Below are positions 60,301 through 64,000 of a stretch of 64,000 nucleotides of DNA, piece by piece. The stretch comes from Primulina eburnea (Eukaryota; Streptophyta; Magnoliopsida; Lamiales; Gesneriaceae), in NCBI RefSeq assembly GCF_022965805.1, contig NC_133109.1, positions 6,425,869 to 6,489,868 of the forward strand, read 5' to 3'. How positions within the stretch are numbered: the stretch's first letter is position 1; every line of letters begins with the position of its first letter. Under the pieces are notes generated by a model. It did no database searches. It had not been told where the DNA came from and saw nothing but the letters and a program-made list of their open reading frames with translations. Both the position numbers and the translations under genes were made by a program.

Positions 60301-60757
60301 ACTAAATATATGAATTATATCGATGTTGTTTAGTAATTGATTCATTCCTATCTGTTATATGATTTTATATTGTATATATGATTGCATGTATACATTGTTT
60401 ATACTGGGATCTATTTCTCACCGGAGCTATCCGGCTGTTGTCTTGTTTTGTATGTGTGCATGACAACAGGTGGGGCAGGATCAGGATCACGAATAGGATG
60501 AGAGATTCAGGATTAGCGTGGAGATCCGGACATAGAGTAGAGTGATTTTCAGTACTTGACATAGCGACTGAACTTTAATTAAGTTAAATAAAAGTGGTGC
60601 AAGATTTGTACTATTACACTGACATGTATATCAGATTTATTATCTTACGTTTCCGCACTTGTATATTAAAAAAAAAAAAATTATGTCCCACTATTACTTA
60701 ATGGTCAACTTTGATCTTAATAACAATTAAGTGTTGAATTAGGTTCGGGTCCCCACA

Positions 60758-61110
60758 CTATCTGTGACTCAGGCGCGAGCATAAATATAATGCCAAGTTC
60801 TATCTACGAAAAACTTGGACTAACCAGGATAAAACCCACAGAATTAAGCTTGCAGCTGGCAGATAAATCGGTGAAGGTACCATTGGGCACGGTGGAAGAT
60901 GTTGAACTGAAGATTGACAAATTGAAAGTTCTAGCAGAATTCTTGGTACTCGATATGGAGAATAGTCAGGACGTTCACGTCATTCTAGGACGACCATTAT
61001 TAGCTGCTGTTGGAGCAATCATTGACGTGAAACGAGGAAAGATGACTATGGAAGTTGAAGGTCAACTGGTGGCAATAAGAGCATCCAAGACATCATACGA
61101 CCCACCATGA
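60758..61110 (+). pseudogene. Athila-like protease (truncated pol)
   Basis: After the solo LTR the frame reads CDSGASINIMPSSIYEKLGL (DSGA is the aspartic protease active site), then LQLADKSVKVPLGTVEDVEL and VILGRPLLAAVGAIIDV, a complete retropepsin fold with the ILGRP motif. It ends at a stop at 61108-61110. The RT that should follow is missing. The deletion junction lies near 61110-61170. Confidence 0.88.
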
Positions 61111-61903
61111 ACAGGATTAGTGACAGTCGGGCTGATGACAATAAACCAAGTGCTGTGTGGGAGGCAACCCACGTTTATTTTTCGCATCCGTCTTATTATT
61201 TTATTTTAATTCTTTAGTTGTTAATTTTAATTTTCTTTTTTCAAGCACTAATTTGAATCGTTTTATTTTTGCAGATAATTAAAAAAAACAGAAAAAAAGA
61301 AGAAGAGACAAATGGACAGACGGATGCGCGCCACAGCGCGAGAACTCGCGCAGCAGCGCACTCAGAACCAGTGGGCTGCACAGAAGCGCGCGCGCGGCCA
61401 CGCCACGTCTCCCGCGACCGCGCGCTCTCAATCATTGCAGGGAGACAGAAGCTCGCGCGCGACCGCGCGCACCGTATATATTTTTAAAAAAAACACGATT
61501 TCTCTCTTCCTCACCCATTCTTTACAAACCCTACTCTCAAAACAATTTCTCTCCTCCCTCACATCACAGCCTCCATCACCTCCCCTTGCCACAAACTTCT
61601 CCAAAAGTACTCCACTCCAACAACTCCTCCACTCCAACAACTCACAACCTACTTCCCCTCACCTCAACACCAAAGTCAACATATCAAAGCTCTCCCACCA
61701 CCAACAGCCAAGCCGCCGCCGCCGCTCCACGCCACCGCCGACGCTTGCTACCGCCGAGCGTCATCTACGGTTAATCTTCTACACTCAAGGGTACCGTTTC
61801 TTTTACGTTGTTATCATTTGGAGATAATTTTCAGAAATCAAGCAATTGTTGGTGCAATTGTGTCTATATTTGTTGATTATAAGTGTGGATATTGTTGATA
61901 ATC
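61111..61903 (+). promoter_or_regulatory. LTR-like GC-rich block before the Athila-like third ORF
   Basis: After GGGAGGCAACCCACG there is a pyrimidine tract ending TTTTTGCAG (about 61265-61273, a possible splice acceptor). Next is a GC-rich segment with GCGCG-type motifs (61318-61470; e.g. GCGCGCGACCGCGCGCAC), then TATATATTTTTAAAA (from 61475), a CT-rich leader and the ATG at 61904. The LTR also runs GCGCGACCGCGCG motifs then TATAAAAG. Promoter function is inferred from this similarity. Confidence 0.5.
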
Positions 61904-63066
61904 ATGCCGCCTAGAAAAAGATCGAAATATGTGGCTTCCTCTTCTCGTTCCTACAATGCTCATAAATTTTGGAACGAGGAAGCATTCCGAGTTTACGAGA
62001 GCACCATGTATAGGTCGATTATTAGAGAAAGATGGATAGATATGACATACCTTAACTGTGCTGTAATTGAGGAAGTTGAGCAAAGGGGGTGGGTAGATAT
62101 AGCACAATCACCGCCAGAAACAGTTATATCTGTAGTCCGGGAATTCTATGCTAATCTGATAATCAAACACGAGGAATACGGGGTTTTTGTACGAGGGAAA
62201 CTGGTCTATTTCGATTCGGCAACCATTAATGCTATTTATAATCTGCCGAGTTTTGAAAATGACGAGTATACTGCTTTGATTACTGGGACTATGAATTATG
62301 ATGCGATTCTCAAGACCTTATGCATCGAGGGTGCAGAATGGCGCTTGAAACAAGGCTCCCCAGTCACTCTGAAGAAATCTGACTTACGTCGTGACCCACG
62401 CAGTTGGGCATCTTTTATTCTCTCAAGTATCATGCCCTCCTCACATCAGACAAAAATTACAAAGGATAAAGTGGCGTTGATTTACGCCATAATGACTGGG
62501 AAAACCATGGATCTTGGGAAGCTCATTCACAGTTTTATCATGCGTGCTGGTACGGGACTCATGACCGTCAGCCTCCCTTGTGCACATACTATCACTGCCC
62601 TATGTCTTCATGCCGGTGTGCAATGGGGCGCAGATGAACAGGTCTTGAAAGCCAAGGGCCCAATCACTGTATATAAAGCACACCGTCTGCGCTTTGGAAG
62701 CGAGTTAAAACGACAAGAGGCTAGGGCAGATTTCAACCAGAGGGCCAGAGATCGCCAATCGCCGCCATCACCATCGATCCCCGTGCCAGTTTGCGAGACA
62801 GGATGTTCTGAATGGAACGTGATATGCGGGCGCAGCGCAGATAGCTGGCCGAACACCGACACACTACAAATACCTTCATGTCTTTTATGATGGACTTTAC
62901 ATCGGTGCTCGCCCAGCGTTTTCCACCCATAGGACCCGAGGATGCTCCCTTTCCACCACATCCAGCGTGGCCACCACAGTACCCACCACCAAATCTATCA
63001 CCGCCACAGCCCGTGGACGATGATGCTGAAGATACCGGGAATGATGACTCGAGCCCCAAGTTCTGA
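61904..63066 (+). pseudogene. Athila-like third ORF: plant transposon-associated protein, one frame break
   Basis: Open from ATG 61904 (MPPRKRSKYVASSS) to 62890. Core: ERWIDMTYLNCAVIEEVEQR, VREFYANLIIKHEEYGVFVR (FYAN at residues 81-84), GKLVYFDSATINAIYNL, SWASFILSSIMPSSHQTK, LIYAIMTGKTMDLGKLI and HAGVQWGADEQV. This fits the 'putative plant transposon protein' domain, as for the Copia-4 third ORF. The Pro-rich C-terminus continues in another frame (to 63066: PPQYPPPNLSPPQP, acidic end), so an indel lies at about 62800-62880. In Athila this region is often called env-like, but no signal peptide or transmembrane segment is apparent. Confidence 0.82.
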
Positions 63067-63135
63067 CACTCGGGAGCGAGGTATGTGTTGTCATGCTCTT
63101 TATTTCTATACATTGAGTACAATGCATACTTTAAG

Positions 63136-63147
63136 TTTGGGGGAGGT
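63136..63147 (+). promoter_or_regulatory. Athila-like purine tract
   Basis: TTTGGGGGAGGT shortly after the third ORF, a conserved Athila feature. The LTR-adjacent tract would be further right. Confidence 0.6.
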
Positions 63148-64000
63148 AAAATTGCTTGTTAGAATTCTTTCTGCATTTTTTTTATTGCTTAGTAGTTATT
63201 TTGATTTTTTTATTGCATGCTATATTTTTTAGGTAGAGTCGTGGATAAATAAAATGTGACCGATGATGAAAACTGAATTGCGATCCTGAAATATATATGT
63301 GTTCATGATAACTTAGGAGTCACAATTATTTTGCACTGTCGTGTTTGTTGATACTATCATTGCTTAGAGACAAGTTGCATGCTTGTGATGCTAAATAGAT
63401 GAGGGAGATCTGATTCTTGGTAATTCTTGCATGACATTGATTGACACTTTTGCAAACATAAAAATGATCTAGGCAACTTTTTTCTCAATATATTTGGGCA
63501 TATATTCTTTGTTTACTGTCAATTGTAGCCCTTTGAGCTTCGAATTAATTGAGATGCTTAAAATTTCTTTTGTACCTACCTCGTATATCATTTTTGGTTG
63601 AGCAAATGCATGTGATTAGTTTGTATGAGTTAACTAATGGATTGACGGAAATCTAAAACTTGTTTGAACACTTTTCGAGGCGAAATACGGATAATATGTG
63701 ACATAGGAATGGTTTAGGCGATCTTTGGAGCCGTTTTGAGCCTTCGAGCCTACCAAACGAAAATGAAATATCTTTAGTGTCCCATTTTGAGCCTACTAAA
63801 AATCAAGTGATGTATGTCAATGACATACAATTAGCCCCCACTTGTATCTATTCTACATCCCACAACAACTACCTAATGAAGCTTATACACTTATTGTCCT
63901 ACCTAATTTTGAGAGAAATAAGTTCATGGGTGTTGTAATGATTCAAACACTCCTTGAAAAGAAAAAGAAAAAAAAATTGAAGTGTGCAAAAAAAGAGTTG
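63148..64000. other. Athila-like non-coding 3' region
   Basis: No ORF. AT-rich sequence with an A-rich stretch at the end (63958-63990), as commonly seen before the 3' LTR of Athila elements. It extends past the window. Confidence 0.5.

Overview
This window is nuclear DNA of a flowering plant. The evidence is three spliced or intronless plant genes with textbook GT-AG introns, nested Copia and Ty3/Athila-type LTR retrotransposons, MITEs, and AT-rich intergenic DNA. The recognisable host genes are eudicot-like. The extra retroelement ORFs resemble proteins I recall from Lamiales (Gesneriaceae-type) annotation, but I could not check that.

Host genes: (1) 127-1704, minus strand, the 5' coding exons of a BRWD/PHIP-like WD40-bromodomain gene that continues off the left edge, with a leader intron reaching back to about 2.7 kb. 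(2) 29003-31618, minus, an intronless CrRLK1L receptor kinase of the ANXUR/FERONIA clade. (3) 33258-35759, minus, a five-exon ATG8i-type autophagy gene whose exon phases all join and give 124 residues. A hAT transposase relic lies at about 36.55-38.04 kb.

Mobile DNA fills the rest. From left to right: a probable decayed solo LTR (3.85-6.86 kb) carrying a hAT-type MITE; an array of about 440-bp repeats (7.1-9.67 and 20.12-22.14 kb) split by Copia-1 (9673-20119); Copia-2 (22205-28400, minus); then a nest from about 38 kb to the right edge. In the nest, an old minus-strand Copia-3 was hit in its reverse transcriptase by a very young Copia-4 (42848-51906, plus). An Athila-like Ty3 element (55629 to beyond 64000) abuts or interrupts the Copia-3 gag, and a solo LTR (58979-60757) sits inside the Athila-like protease gene. 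Three hAT-type MITEs (8-bp target duplications) and two copies of one Mutator-like MITE (9-bp duplications) have resolvable ends.

The most interesting theme is that four retroelements (Copia-1, -3, -4 and the Athila-like one) each carry an extra gene after pol. These four proteins appear to share an N-terminal core around an FYAN/FYAK motif. In Copia-4, and less clearly in the Athila-like element, this gene is preceded by a block that copies the layout of the element's own LTR promoter: a cluster of the same element-specific short motifs followed by a TATA box. Each element has its own motif: TTCGGAC..TCCGAA in Copia-4, GATGTTG..CAACATC..GACAACA in Copia-3, GCGCGACCGCGC in the Athila-like element, GCGCATATGCGC in the solo LTR, CAGTAG in Copia-1. 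In Copia-1 the extra ORF keeps one 944-codon frame while gag-pol has many frameshifts, and in Copia-4 it is intact while pol is broken.
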